A stretch of 64,000 nucleotides of DNA from Membranihabitans marinus. Lineage in GTDB: Bacteria; Bacteroidota; Bacteroidia; Chitinophagales; Saprospiraceae. The position numbers and the translations under genes are program-made. Below the pieces are notes generated by a model, which saw only the letters and a list, made by a program, of their open reading frames with translations, had not been told where the DNA came from and searched no databases. The stretch is taken from positions 62,001-126,000 of the forward strand of contig NZ_JAHVHU010000002.1 of assembly GCF_019802045.1 (NCBI RefSeq). Reading direction: 5' to 3'. The first letter of the stretch is position 1. Every line of letters begins with the position of its first letter. This document shows, one piece after another, positions 53,649-62,302 of this stretch.

Positions 53649-54722
53649 CTAATTAAAAATGGATGGATCTATTTTACCCAGTCCCGGATGGTCTGAAGGG
53701 TAGAGGATTCCTTTTTCGAGTTTGAATAGTCCTTGAAATGGATCATCGATCAGGTCCAGATGCCCGTCGAGGTCAGCGTATCGGATGTTGGGTCGGGCCA
53801 ATGCAAAATGCAGACCGGCAGCGATGCCCAGTGCACATTCATCGATGCATCCCACCATGGCTTCCAGTCCGGCGGACTTGGCCACGGAATTGATGTGCAT
53901 TCCTTCCAGAATCCCACCGACTTTCATCAGTTTGATATTGACCATATCTACATGTTCGTTCTGTGCCAGATAAAAGGCATCGGACAATGTTTTCAGGCTT
54001 TCGTCGGCCATGACCGGAATATCCACACCTTTAGTAACCTTTCCCAGTGTTTTACTGCTATTAATATGAACGGGTTGTTCGTAGATTTCTATGCCGACAC
54101 GCTCCGTGGCATTCACAAAAGCAATGGAATCTTCCAGAGAGTAGCCCTGGTTCCCATCAAAGCGCAGGATGACTTCCGGAAACTCTTCGCGCAGTTTGAT
54201 CATTTTTTCTATATCCTCATCCAGGTTGTTGCCTCCTTTGATTTTCAGGATGGAGAAGTTTTGATCTATGAAATCATGTGCTCTTTCGATGGTATCTTCG
54301 ATGGATAAGATCCCGATCGTGATACTGGTAGGAATGCTGTTTCGATAACCGCCCAAAAACCGATACAGGGGAACCCTGGATTTTTTGGCGATAAGATCAT
54401 GAAGAGCCATATCGACCATCGCCATTGCAGAGGATTCATCTCCGAGAAGTTTTTTTAGATCATAAAGGATCCGGGCGTACGAGAAGGGATCTTTGCCGGA
54501 CAGAAAGGGAATGATCGTGTTTTGCAAGGTGTGTTCGACCTGATCAGGGATTTCACCCGTCACTTCAGCATCCGGGACAGCGCATCCATAGCCTATGATG
54601 CTTGCGTTTGTCTTGATTTGCAATATGAAATTAACCGTGCTGTGGATGCTTTCATAAGCGATGTAATAAGGTTCTGAAAGCTCGAATTCCATTCGGCGGT
54701 AAGTAACTTCCGTGATCGTCAT
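53649..54722 (-). CDS. Enolase-superfamily epimerase/racemase (dipeptide epimerase / DgcA-like)
   Basis: About 357-aa enzyme of the muconate-lactonizing/mandelate-racemase group. ILKIKGGNN supplies the K-x-K base; RFDGNQGYS and IEIYEQP and VMADES give the three metal carboxylates; NIKLMKVGG supplies the opposing Lys. ATG at 54722 (MTITEVTYRRMEFEL) was chosen over 54746. Annotated in such clusters as L-Ala-D/L-Glu epimerase, or as an N-acyl-glutamate racemase beside DUF1611. The DUF1611 gene upstream supports the latter; specificity remains open. Confidence 0.88.
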   Translation of the reverse strand: MTITEVTYRRMEFELSEPYYIAYESIHSTVNFILQIKTNASIIGYGCAVPDAEVTGEIPDQVEHTLQNTIIPFLSGKDPFSYARILYDLKKLLGDESSAMAMVDMALHDLIAKKSRVPLYRFLGGYRNSIPTSITIGILSIEDTIERAHDFIDQNFSILKIKGGNNLDEDIEKMIKLREEFPEVILRFDGNQGYSLEDSIAFVNATERVGIEIYEQPVHINSSKTLGKVTKGVDIPVMADESLKTLSDAFYLAQNEHVDMVNIKLMKVGGILEGMHINSVAKSAGLEAMVGCIDECALGIAAGLHFALARPNIRYADLDGHLDLIDDPFQGLFKLEKGILYPSDHPGLGKIDPSIFN

Positions 54723-54816
54723 AATGCTGGTTTTAGAAAATGGCACATATAGTGCGAAACTGAGATTTTGTAAATGTAGATTGTGGCTCGCAGATAAGTA
54801 TAAGTTTGATGTCCGG

Positions 54817-55890
54817 TCATTTTATCTTTTTTATAAGAAATTCTACCAGTTTTGCCCCGCCGTATTTCAAAACATCAAAAGCAGGTAGTCCCGTTTCCTT
54901 TGTAATCGCTGCGCAAGCTGGCAGAATTTCTGCATCGGTCATGTCCTCATGATTCACCGTTATGGCCACCACTTTTTTACCCGAAATCACTTCAATGGCT
55001 CTGATTTGTTCATTCAACGGATGCATTTTGTACCCCGGGAACCCATCGTATTCCAGTCTTTTCGGCGCGTGCTGAAGGATAACGTAATCCGGCCTTCCCG
55101 CCGCCAGTATTTCAAATCCTCCAGGGTAGGCGGGATTCATCAGGCTCCCCTGACCTTCGATAACGACCACATCGGGTTGCTCATTTTTCCAGGCGCTCAC
55201 AACGGCATGTTCGATCTCGCCCGATACAAAATCGTTGATGCAACTGTCCATCATCATCGTGTATTTGGCGCCTTGCATCCAGGCGGTTTGACCGGTTCCG
55301 ATCATTTCAGCTTTTAATCCCGCGCTTCTGAATGCCTGTACGAGAATCCAGGCGGTCGTGCGTTTTCCCAGGGATGAATCGGTTCCGAGGACAGCCAGCT
55401 TTAAACAAGCCACTTTTTCGATTTCACCGGTAAAAAAGTGGAGTTGGTCCAGCCTGGGTGGTTTGCGTACATCCCGGATGCGAACATGGTGTTTCTCAGC
55501 CATATTCACCAAATCCGGGTCGTCGGTCAGAAAGTCATGTAATCCGCTATCGACGTTCCAGCCCATTTCCAGGGCGGTTTGGATCTCCTTTTTTGCCTGC
55601 GCTGGTAGTCTTCCACCATCTGGCGCCAGGCCGACGATAAACGTGTCGGGAAGTCGGTTTGTTGAAGACAGCTCTTTTATAGCCGTTTTCAGGGACGAAA
55701 AAATGGGAATACCAGTGGGTTTTCCATCCAGTACTTCACCTGCATCCTGACCTGCGTAGGAGCTGTCAATTATTCCGGTGATGTCGTATCGTTCTGTAAA
55801 GCGAACCAACCCATGGGTGGTCTTTCCATTTGGCGTATTAAACGAGCCTTCACAATACACCAAGGCTTTTCCATCAATTGTATTCTTCAT
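54817..55890 (-). CDS. DUF1611 family protein (DgcN-like)
   Basis: 357 aa. An N-terminal Rossmann-like domain and a P-loop domain with LGTDSSLGKRTTA (residues 169-180), followed by GTGQTAWMQGAKYT, EGQGSLMNPAYPGG and AITVNHEDMTDAEI, all DUF1611 hallmarks. From memory, family members called DgcN acetylate D-glutamate and act with a DgcA epimerase, which matches the next gene here. Between the PLP enzyme (18 bp upstream) and the epimerase (~94 bp downstream). Function assignment is by analogy. Confidence 0.85.
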   Translation of the reverse strand: MKNTIDGKALVYCEGSFNTPNGKTTHGLVRFTERYDITGIIDSSYAGQDAGEVLDGKPTGIPIFSSLKTAIKELSSTNRLPDTFIVGLAPDGGRLPAQAKKEIQTALEMGWNVDSGLHDFLTDDPDLVNMAEKHHVRIRDVRKPPRLDQLHFFTGEIEKVACLKLAVLGTDSSLGKRTTAWILVQAFRSAGLKAEMIGTGQTAWMQGAKYTMMMDSCINDFVSGEIEHAVVSAWKNEQPDVVVIEGQGSLMNPAYPGGFEILAAGRPDYVILQHAPKRLEYDGFPGYKMHPLNEQIRAIEVISGKKVVAITVNHEDMTDAEILPACAAITKETGLPAFDVLKYGGAKLVEFLIKKIK

Positions 55891-55908
55891 AATATACTCG
55901 ATTTACGT

Positions 55909-56970
55909 TTAATTTTTTGCGGTGAGGATGGCTACATACCGATCCGGCTCAAAATTTTGTTCTTTATTCATTTCCAGCAATGCAATTAACCCGGCTGTAG
56001 AAGCAGGCAGGATCCGGAGGCCCTCTTTTTTCGATAACAAAGTACTCATGTCTTTCATCTTTTTATCGCTGATATTGAAAGCGGCCCCATCGGATTCGAG
56101 CAGGGCATATATAGCTTCTTCCCCGTCGAAGCTGTGCCAGTTGATCAGTGGTTCGTTGTATTTTGTTTCTTTGATATTCTCCGGCTTGAGGTCCCTGCAA
56201 TGGGACAATCCATGAATAAATGACTCCACGATCGGATTTTTATGGGTAGAGGATGCAGCGATCATTTTGGGTATACGTGACGTTTTTCCCCGTTTGTACA
56301 AGTTGACAAATCCTCTGAAGATTCCAGCCAGTAACGTTCCGTTTGAGACCGGGACGGCACAGTATTTCGGTGCATCACCCAGGTCATCGTAGATCTCCCG
56401 TGCTATATGAGAATACGCAGATATCTGAAGCGAAGTATTGGAACCGCCCGGATTTGCATCATACCACTTGTTTTCGATGGCCAGTTGGCTGCTTCGGGTG
56501 ACCACTTCTTCGTAGTTGCCGGGCAAGCGAATGATTTGAGCTTGCAAGGCTTCCATTTCGGTGATTCGGTCTGTGTGGTAGCTTTCCGGGATAAAAATCT
56601 TGCAGTTCATTCCGGCCAGTTCGGCTGCAAGCGCTACAGCAACCCCGTAATTGCCACAGGTGGCGAGGGAAACGGTGTCAAATTTCCTGCGCAGGGCATC
56701 GTAAATCTGGCTAAAAGCTATTCGGTCTTTTTGTGTGCCGGTCGGATTGTCTCCTTCGTACTTGACAAACAGTTGCCGGATATCAAATTCACGCTCCAGA
56801 GTTCTGGCCCGGTTGAGCCCTGTATCCCCAATTTCAAGATTGATGATGTCTTCATAGCATTCCAGTCGGTCCACCAGGGATTTACTTTTATCCCTCACAA
56901 ATTCACCAAGTTTTCTCGTTTCTGACGAGACATTATTATCGGCCGTTTTTACACCATCTTTTAGATTCAT
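55909..56970 (-). CDS. PLP-dependent threonine synthase-like enzyme
   Basis: 353-aa fold-type II PLP enzyme. GDNPTGTQKDR contains the Schiff-base Lys81; TCGNYGVAVALAAELAGM is the phosphate/Asn loop; VSNGTLLAGIFRGF is the Gly-rich loop; LPASTAGLIALLEM closes the domain. It resembles threonine synthase, but the usual partners are missing, and the neighbours suggest an amino-acid or D-amino-acid role. First gene of a three-gene operon with DUF1611 and the epimerase. Confidence 0.85.
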   Translation of the reverse strand: MNLKDGVKTADNNVSSETRKLGEFVRDKSKSLVDRLECYEDIINLEIGDTGLNRARTLEREFDIRQLFVKYEGDNPTGTQKDRIAFSQIYDALRRKFDTVSLATCGNYGVAVALAAELAGMNCKIFIPESYHTDRITEMEALQAQIIRLPGNYEEVVTRSSQLAIENKWYDANPGGSNTSLQISAYSHIAREIYDDLGDAPKYCAVPVSNGTLLAGIFRGFVNLYKRGKTSRIPKMIAASSTHKNPIVESFIHGLSHCRDLKPENIKETKYNEPLINWHSFDGEEAIYALLESDGAAFNISDKKMKDMSTLLSKKEGLRILPASTAGLIALLEMNKEQNFEPDRYVAILTAKN

Positions 56971-57363
56971 GTCCGTGTTGTCAAATTATCAAATCAAATT
57001 TAGTTGGAATTTAGCAAATTGTAGGTTTTATTTTTTCAAGTGCAGTATTCTGCGATTTCCATGCGATTTATACCCTTTGTGTTTGATAATGCCGTATAAT
57101 TTTTCGGAATATATGCGGCAATTATGATTTCAAATGGTATTACTAAACAATTGAATGTATCCATTATTTTTGGGGGTAGGGTTCAACTTCCGGGCGATTT
57201 CATTGTTTCCGATGGTAAAGCAAAAGCACACGAAAACTTATTAAATGAGCAAATGCGTTTTAGAATATATCAAATGAAGGGGTTGCATACCCTGCGAAGC
57301 CCATAGGCTGTCATCAAAACGGCAGCCGGAAAATAAATTTTTTTACTTCAATACACATTGTCT
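56971..57363. other. Divergent intergenic region with a short MITE-like copy
   Basis: About 390 bp between the PLP and lipoate ligase genes, containing the 71-bp element at 57070-57140. A 60-codon frame from 57124 overlaps the element and lacks support. Promoters for both flanking genes should be here. Confidence 0.5.
57070..57140. mobile_element. 71-bp MITE-like copy C, inverted and internally deleted
   Basis: Ends ATACCCTTTGTGTTTGATAA and (reverse complement of the other end) ATACCATTTGAAATCATAAT match the termini of the 157-bp element in opposite orientation; the middle ~85 bp are missing. Flanked by TA on both sides, which would fit a TA target duplication. Confidence 0.7.
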
Positions 57364-58365
57364 ATGATTTTTATAGAAAACGAAGGCATCACAGATCCCC
57401 ACACCAACTTGGCTTTGGAAGAATACGCCTTACGCCATTTTGATGAAGCCAAGAATTACTTGCTCTTCTACATCAATGAACCTTCGATCATTATCGGTCG
57501 AAATCAGAACACGCTCGAGGAAATCAATCACGAATATGTAGAAGAAAAAGGGATTCACGTGGTGCGTCGTATTTCGGGTGGGGGAGCGGTATATCACGAC
57601 CATGGGAATTTGAATTTTAGTTTCATCACAGACTATGACAAAGAAAGCCTGAACAACTTTAAGAAATTTACCGGGCCGGTGATCAAAGTGCTTCAGGATA
57701 TGGGTGTTGACGCGGAGATGAGTGGCCGAAATGATATTCTGGCCCATGGGAAGAAGATTTCGGGGAATGCCCAATTTTCTTCCACCCGGCGCATGTTTAG
57801 TCATGGAACCTTGTTGTATGATAGTGATTTGTCCGAAGTGGGTAAAGCGCTGCAGGTTAAGATGAGTAAGATCGCTTCAAAAGGACACAAGTCTGTCCGC
57901 AGCCGGGTCGCCAATATTACCGAATTTCTTGATTCACCCCCGCCCATCGAAACCTTTCGCTCCCAGGTGCTGCACGGCTTATATGCAAATCGACCTGATT
58001 TTTCTACCTACCACCTGACCGACGAGGAGTGGGAAGGCGTCTTTCAACTTCGGGACCGCAAATACGGCACATGGGACTGGAACTATGGTCATTCACCCAA
58101 ATTCAATATTCAACGCAATCGACGTTTCCCCATCGGGGAGATTGATCTTCGACTGGATGTGGAAAAAGGCATGATCAAGAATATGAAAATATACGGTGAC
58201 TTTTTTGGAAAAGAGCCTGTTCATACGCTGGAGGAACGCTTTAAGAACCGACGTTACCATCCCGAAGATATTAAAAAGGCCATGGAGGGGGTGGATGTGG
58301 AGATGTATTTCGGGAAAATCGATCCAAAAGACTTTACAGATCTAGTATACGGTGCGGATGAATAA
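57364..58365 (+). CDS. lplA: Lipoate-protein ligase A
   Basis: 333-aa enzyme that attaches free lipoate to E2/GcvH proteins via lipoyl-AMP. IIIGRNQNTLEEIN, VVRRISGGGAVYHDHGNLNFSFI and DAEMSGRNDILAHGKKISGNAQFSS cover the conserved RRxSGGGAV(Y/F) and K/N-x-x-G-N motifs. C-terminal accessory domain present. ATG at 57364 was preferred over the TTG at 57358. Convergent with tmk, 15 bp apart. Confidence 0.95.
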   Translation: MIFIENEGITDPHTNLALEEYALRHFDEAKNYLLFYINEPSIIIGRNQNTLEEINHEYVEEKGIHVVRRISGGGAVYHDHGNLNFSFITDYDKESLNNFKKFTGPVIKVLQDMGVDAEMSGRNDILAHGKKISGNAQFSSTRRMFSHGTLLYDSDLSEVGKALQVKMSKIASKGHKSVRSRVANITEFLDSPPPIETFRSQVLHGLYANRPDFSTYHLTDEEWEGVFQLRDRKYGTWDWNYGHSPKFNIQRNRRFPIGEIDLRLDVEKGMIKNMKIYGDFFGKEPVHTLEERFKNRRYHPEDIKKAMEGVDVEMYFGKIDPKDFTDLVYGADE

Positions 58366-58380
58366 TGCTGCCTGGGTGGC

Positions 58381-59031
58381 TCAATCCTCCAGCATCGGTC
58401 TGACGGTCCGCCAGATTTCTTCGGCAATCACTTCTTGCGGTTGCGCGCCATCCACAATGAGGATGTTTTGATCGTTCTTGAACCGTTCCAATATATCGAT
58501 GTACGTTTTGTGCACTTTTTCCAGGTTCTCCCGGGTCTCAAAGAGTTCCATATATTCTCGTCCTTTTTTCAATCGCTCCATGGCGGTGTCGACCGATATA
58601 TCCAGAAATATATGCAGGTCCGGCTGTAGAATGCGTTGACTCTCCGCATTGGCCGCGATTACCCAATCCAAATCGACGTGTGCTCCCTGATAAGCATAGG
58701 ACGAAAACACGTACCGATCGGTCAGTACGGTATACCCCCTCGACATTTTTAGTAAAATTCCATCGTTTTTATTCAACAGGTGATGGAGTCTGTCTGCCAC
58801 GAAAAGGCCTGCAATGGTATGATGATCCCCGTCCATCTTGCCCGTAAAGATATCACGAATCATTCGTCCGATGGGGCCATTGGTTGGTTCGCAGGTTTGG
58901 TGTACTTTGTGCAGATGATGGGTCAGTTTTTCCTGCAAAAAACTGATCTGACTACTCTTGCCGCTCCCGTCTATCCCTTCAAACGCAATGAACAATTCTG
59001 CCTGATGGTTATTTTTAATCATAGGAGCCAA
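58381..59031 (-). CDS. tmk: Thymidylate kinase
   Basis: 216-aa dTMP kinase. FIAFEGIDGSGKSSQ (P-loop, residues 19-26), the DRxxxS motif in LTDRYVFSSYAYQG, and LHIFLDISVDTAMERLKKGR identify it. A second Met at residue 4 (MIKNNHQAEL) is possible. Located away from other nucleotide genes; nothing odd. Confidence 0.96.
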   Translation of the reverse strand: MAPMIKNNHQAELFIAFEGIDGSGKSSQISFLQEKLTHHLHKVHQTCEPTNGPIGRMIRDIFTGKMDGDHHTIAGLFVADRLHHLLNKNDGILLKMSRGYTVLTDRYVFSSYAYQGAHVDLDWVIAANAESQRILQPDLHIFLDISVDTAMERLKKGREYMELFETRENLEKVHKTYIDILERFKNDQNILIVDGAQPQEVIAEEIWRTVRPMLED

Positions 59032-59149
59032 AGATAAATAGATTGCCTGGGATTAAAAGTGTTGTTTTCAAATTCCCGGGAATATGGCGATTTAAAACCG
59101 CAAGGTGCCTTGTACTTGGCGCTTGTTCCAGAAATAAAATTAAACTAAA

Positions 59150-59842
59150 ATGAAAAAGAATAAAATTATCTATGTGTTTGATGCTTATTGCAGTTGGTGT
59201 TATGGCATGGGGCCGGTGATTGGGAAGATTGCCGAGGAGTATAAGGATGCATTGGACATAGAAGTACTCAGTGGTGGTATGATCCCGGAGGATACAGAAG
59301 TGGATGTGCTGGCCAGAAAGTTCACAAGCCCCCGCGAGGCATTTGGTCGGGTGACTCAAATGACCGGGCAACCCATCAGTGATGATTTTATCCAAATGAT
59401 GGAAACGCCCGAAAGCTTCGACTATACTTTCAATTCGGTATATCCCGCCCGGGCATTGGCCACCCTGAAGCATTTTGCGCCTGATCGGGAAGTTCAACAG
59501 GCCGAAGCTATTCAGGAATTGATTTACACCAAATTGCAGGATCTGACCAAAACAGCGTCTTACAAGTCAGTCGCTGAAGACTTTGGGATCGACTGGCAGG
59601 CTTTTGTTCATTACTTTGAATCTGATAAATCCCTTGAAGCTGCTAAGTATGAATTTCATCTGGCTCGTCAGCTGGAAGTGACATCGTACCCGGCCGTATT
59701 GGTGCAGACTGGAGACCAGCAATTCTATCTGGTAGCGCGCGGTTTCACCCCGTTCAAAACTCTGAATCAGCGAATACAAAATGTCATGGAGGAAAATGCA
59801 ACTAAGAACGGTGTCGCGCCACCTCAGAATTCGCCGTCGTGA
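59150..59842 (+). CDS. DsbA family protein (FrnE-like)
   Basis: 230-aa cytosolic thioredoxin-fold protein. YVFDAYCSWCYGMGPV carries CSWC (C14, C17) with the FrnE/2-hydroxychromene-carboxylate isomerase-like helical insertion; EVTSYPAVLVQTG is the cis-Pro loop. No signal peptide. Probably a thiol oxidoreductase in stress defence. Followed by the MITE-like element. Confidence 0.92.
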   Translation: MKKNKIIYVFDAYCSWCYGMGPVIGKIAEEYKDALDIEVLSGGMIPEDTEVDVLARKFTSPREAFGRVTQMTGQPISDDFIQMMETPESFDYTFNSVYPARALATLKHFAPDREVQQAEAIQELIYTKLQDLTKTASYKSVAEDFGIDWQAFVHYFESDKSLEAAKYEFHLARQLEVTSYPAVLVQTGDQQFYLVARGFTPFKTLNQRIQNVMEENATKNGVAPPQNSPS

Positions 59843-59851
59843 TCCGGGGTC

Positions 59852-60008
59852 ATACCGTTTGAATTCATAATTGCCGGATATATTCCGAAATATTCTTCGA
59901 TTCTCTTTGTAAACAATACTCGTGTAACGCCAGTTATACTTCTGTTTTTTCCTAGACAATCTTTGAATATTTACAAAATCTTATACGGTATTATCAATGC
60001 AAATGGCA
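59852..60008. mobile_element. 157-bp MITE-like element, copy B
   Basis: Starts ATACCGTTTGAATTCATAAT and ends with ATGCCATTTGCATTGATAAT as reverse complement; same 157-bp length as copy A at 36672-36828, and alike along the full length by eye (for example ATATTCCGAAATATTCTTCG). Confidence 0.8.
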
Positions 60009-60184
60009 TAAATTCCCAATGCATTTATTTAGAGATCACTTCGCAGCGTTGTCTGAATTCAATGTACCCTGGCGAGGCTGAGATCAGACTTATAAAGTGG
60101 TGTTATTTGATGTTTCATGCCTTTTGGAATAATTTATTTTGATGGTTTTAAATAATTAATGTATGTTCAACTATTTAATCTAAA

Positions 60185-60302
60185 CCGCAAAAGTCGATCG
60201 TTACGCAAAAATGGAGCAGGTAATATTCCCAATATGGGAATTTAAAAACTTGATGCACTGCATAGAATGCCTCATAATAATGTGACGTGGTGAATAAAGC
60301 GG
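60185..60302. mobile_element. MITE-like 118-bp palindromic repeat, copy 2
   Basis: CCGCAAAAGTCGATCGTTAC to GTGACGTGGTGAATAAAGCG; internal inverted TTCCCAATATGGGAA. Ends 17 bp before the mscL start codon, so it may supply its 5' leader. Confidence 0.75.
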
Positions 60303-60319
60303 ACTAAATTACTTCAAAC

Positions 60320-60784
60320 ATGGGAATGATTAATGATTTCAAAGAATTCGCCGTCAAAGGTAACATGGTCGATATGGCTGTCGGTATTGTGTTAGGTGCC
60401 GCATTTGGCACGGTGGTTAAGTCACTGGTGAGTGATATCATCACACCAGTCATTGCTGCTCTATTCAACATGCCTGATTTTGCTAATTTATTTATCGTGA
60501 TGAAAGCACCGCCTGAATTACCTGAAGGTGCATCCTCTGTAGCAGATATTACCTCATTGGAAGCCCTGCGCGAGGCGGGTGGTGTTCCCCTTGCCTACGG
60601 ATCATTTATCAATGCATTAATCGCTTTTATTCTGGTAGCGCTGGCACTGTGGGTCATTGTGCGGTCTTTGAATAAACTCAATGAGAAAAAAGAAGAGGAA
60701 GAGGCAGCACCAGAAGAACCGGCTGGTCCAACCGAGCTGGAAGTGTTGCTGGAAATCCGGGACTCGTTGCAGCGAGGTGCTTAA
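60320..60784 (+). CDS. mscL: Large-conductance mechanosensitive channel
   Basis: 154 aa. IndFKEFAVKGNMVDMAVGIVLGAAFGTVVKSLVSDIITPVIAAL is the first membrane helix with the G-A-A pore constriction; the second helix is ALIAFILVALALWVIV; a charged C-terminal tail (KLNEKKEEEEAAPEE) follows. Releases solutes on hypo-osmotic shock. MscS is also present in the window. A repeat element forms its immediate upstream region. Confidence 0.96.
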   Translation: MGMINDFKEFAVKGNMVDMAVGIVLGAAFGTVVKSLVSDIITPVIAALFNMPDFANLFIVMKAPPELPEGASSVADITSLEALREAGGVPLAYGSFINALIAFILVALALWVIVRSLNKLNEKKEEEEAAPEEPAGPTELEVLLEIRDSLQRGA

Positions 60785-61045
60785 ATTAAATTTGCCAACT
60801 GGCGCCCAAATTGAGTAAAAAGGACGTCGTTGAGATTTCCATATAATCGGGTTATTAAAATACCAAAACCATTTTAAAAACTACGATGGTCAGGTTGATC
60901 ACCTTACGGAGTTCAAAGCATTAGCATTCTCCTTACCGAATGGCGCCTAAAGCCTGGCTGACTATACCCTGTAGATGAATTATCACAGGGTGAAGTCGCT
61001 TGAGATGGATAATGTGGATTATAGCACTTAAGAAAGGTGGTGAAA

Positions 61046-61165
61046 CCCGCAAAAGTCAAACGTCACCCAAAATTGGGCTATGGAATAGGCCCAATTTTGG
61101 AATTTAAGCAATTGATGACCTGCATATTATGCATCATAATAGATTGACGTGGTGAATAAAGCGGG
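61046..61165. mobile_element. MITE-like 120-bp palindromic repeat, copy 3
   Basis: Most complete copy: ends CCCGC and GCGGG, extended CCCGCAAAAGTCAAACGTCA versus, from the other end, CCCGCTTTATTCACCACGTC. A perfect internal inverted repeat CCAAAATTGGGC / GCCCAATTTTGG can form a long hairpin. Confidence 0.8.
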
Positions 61166-61195
61166 TGTAAAGGTTCAAACGAGGTGTAATAAAAA

Positions 61196-61232
61196 AGGTC
61201 TGATCACGATATACGCGATCAGACCTTTATTT
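61196..61232. terminator. Bidirectional terminator
   Basis: Perfect 10-bp stem AGGTCTGATC / GATCAGACCT (61196-61205, 61217-61226) with 11-nt loop, followed by TTATTTTTT on the plus strand and by TTTTTTATT on the minus strand. It lies between two convergent genes. Confidence 0.88.
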
Positions 61233-61250
61233 TTTCCGGATAAACGGTGT

Positions 61251-62300
61251 TTAATCAAAATAAAAATTATTCGGTCCTATCCCGACCTGCAGCGCGCCTT
61301 TGGCTTCACCAGTGCTGGTATAGATGGCAACCACCCCTGCACTGTTAAAGTCTTTGGCATCACCCACATAAATATCTCCATCATCAGGCGACACCCCCAA
61401 ACCGTACAATGCTGTGATCTGATCGAGATTAATCAAAGCTGTGGAACTGATGGAATTATCGCCCGGCTGGTAAGCATAAATGCCGTCTTCCAAGGGAATA
61501 AGTACCCGATTTTCCCTTTCATCGTAAGCGATTTTTGTGAAAAATCCACCCGGAGCAGCGAGTTCCACCTGTTGTGTTGTGCTGGGTGACTCTGTATTGA
61601 TCGCATGAATCGATGGACTTTCTCCCGTTTCATTTCCCCGGCAGTATACATACAGCTCATCATTGTCACCAATCGCCCAGTCTGTGGGATGGGAACCTAC
61701 TTTTACAGAATCCACGCTGTGATCTGTCAGATTGATTACATAGATGTGATCCTTGACCCGTCCCTGATAGTCAGATTGACTCAGTATCCACAATCGATTA
61801 TCGTCTTCAAAAATCCGATTGGATTGCTCCCCCAAAAAAATACTGTCGTTGACCTGAAGACTATTCATATCTGCCACCAATATATGCTGTGAATAAAGAC
61901 TTCCGATGTACCCTTGACCATCCTCTATGTCGATTTCTGTGGGTGCGGACAGCCCTTCAATGGAACCTGTCTTTTCAAAAGTTTTTTCTGTGGCCTGGAT
62001 GATTTGACCTGAATTGTTCATCACCAGATAAGCGTTATCATTTTCAAAGGTGATTGATTGCAACACATCCCCCGCTGGTTCCTGATTGACCGTTCTGTAA
62101 ATTTCAGGGACATAAGCTTGTTTGGCGGGGTCCAGAAAGTAAACGACCGCATTGCCCTGTCCGAATGCGCCTTCACAACTGATAATAACCCCATCTTCGA
62201 ACGAATCGATCTGATCGGGTTGTTCGGGTTCTTCTTTTTCGCAAGATGATAAAAAGATAAACCCCGTAAAAAATGCAATAAATAAAAATAGGTTCTTCAT
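61251..62300 (-). CDS. BtuG-like beta-propeller surface lipoprotein (DUF5074/YncE type)
   Basis: 349-aa lipoprotein (signal ending IFLSSCEKE, Cys20). Seven repeated propeller strands are visible (such as GYIGSLYSQHILVADMNSLQVND, LWILSQSDYQGRVKDHIYVINLTD, ELYVYCRGNETG). Bacteroides BtuG proteins of this kind bind vitamin B12 at the surface and pass it to BtuB. Its start is 2 bp from the stop of the adjacent TonB-receptor gene. A cobalamin riboswitch, if any, would be beyond the window. Exact ligand is not proven by sequence. Confidence 0.8.
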   Translation of the reverse strand: MKNLFLFIAFFTGFIFLSSCEKEEPEQPDQIDSFEDGVIISCEGAFGQGNAVVYFLDPAKQAYVPEIYRTVNQEPAGDVLQSITFENDNAYLVMNNSGQIIQATEKTFEKTGSIEGLSAPTEIDIEDGQGYIGSLYSQHILVADMNSLQVNDSIFLGEQSNRIFEDDNRLWILSQSDYQGRVKDHIYVINLTDHSVDSVKVGSHPTDWAIGDNDELYVYCRGNETGESPSIHAINTESPSTTQQVELAAPGGFFTKIAYDERENRVLIPLEDGIYAYQPGDNSISSTALINLDQITALYGLGVSPDDGDIYVGDAKDFNSAGVVAIYTSTGEAKGALQVGIGPNNFYFD

Positions 62301-62302
62301 TA

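Larger units (their letters stand above)
59843..60319. other. Intergenic region carrying two MITE-like elements
   Basis: About 480 bp. The 157-bp element B and the 118-bp element copy 2 fill much of it, the second ending 17 bp before the mscL ATG. No gene. Confidence 0.7.
60785..61250. other. Intergenic region with repeat copy 3 and terminator
   Basis: About 465 bp between the mscL and BtuG-like genes (convergent). It holds the word shared with 49950, an ACCCTGT/ACAGGGT hairpin near 60966-60991, repeat copy 3 and the strong terminator. No gene. Confidence 0.6.

Noticed and set aside
57124-57306. 60-codon ORF beside the 71-bp element
   Set aside because: Partly within the element; no recognisable similarity or start context.
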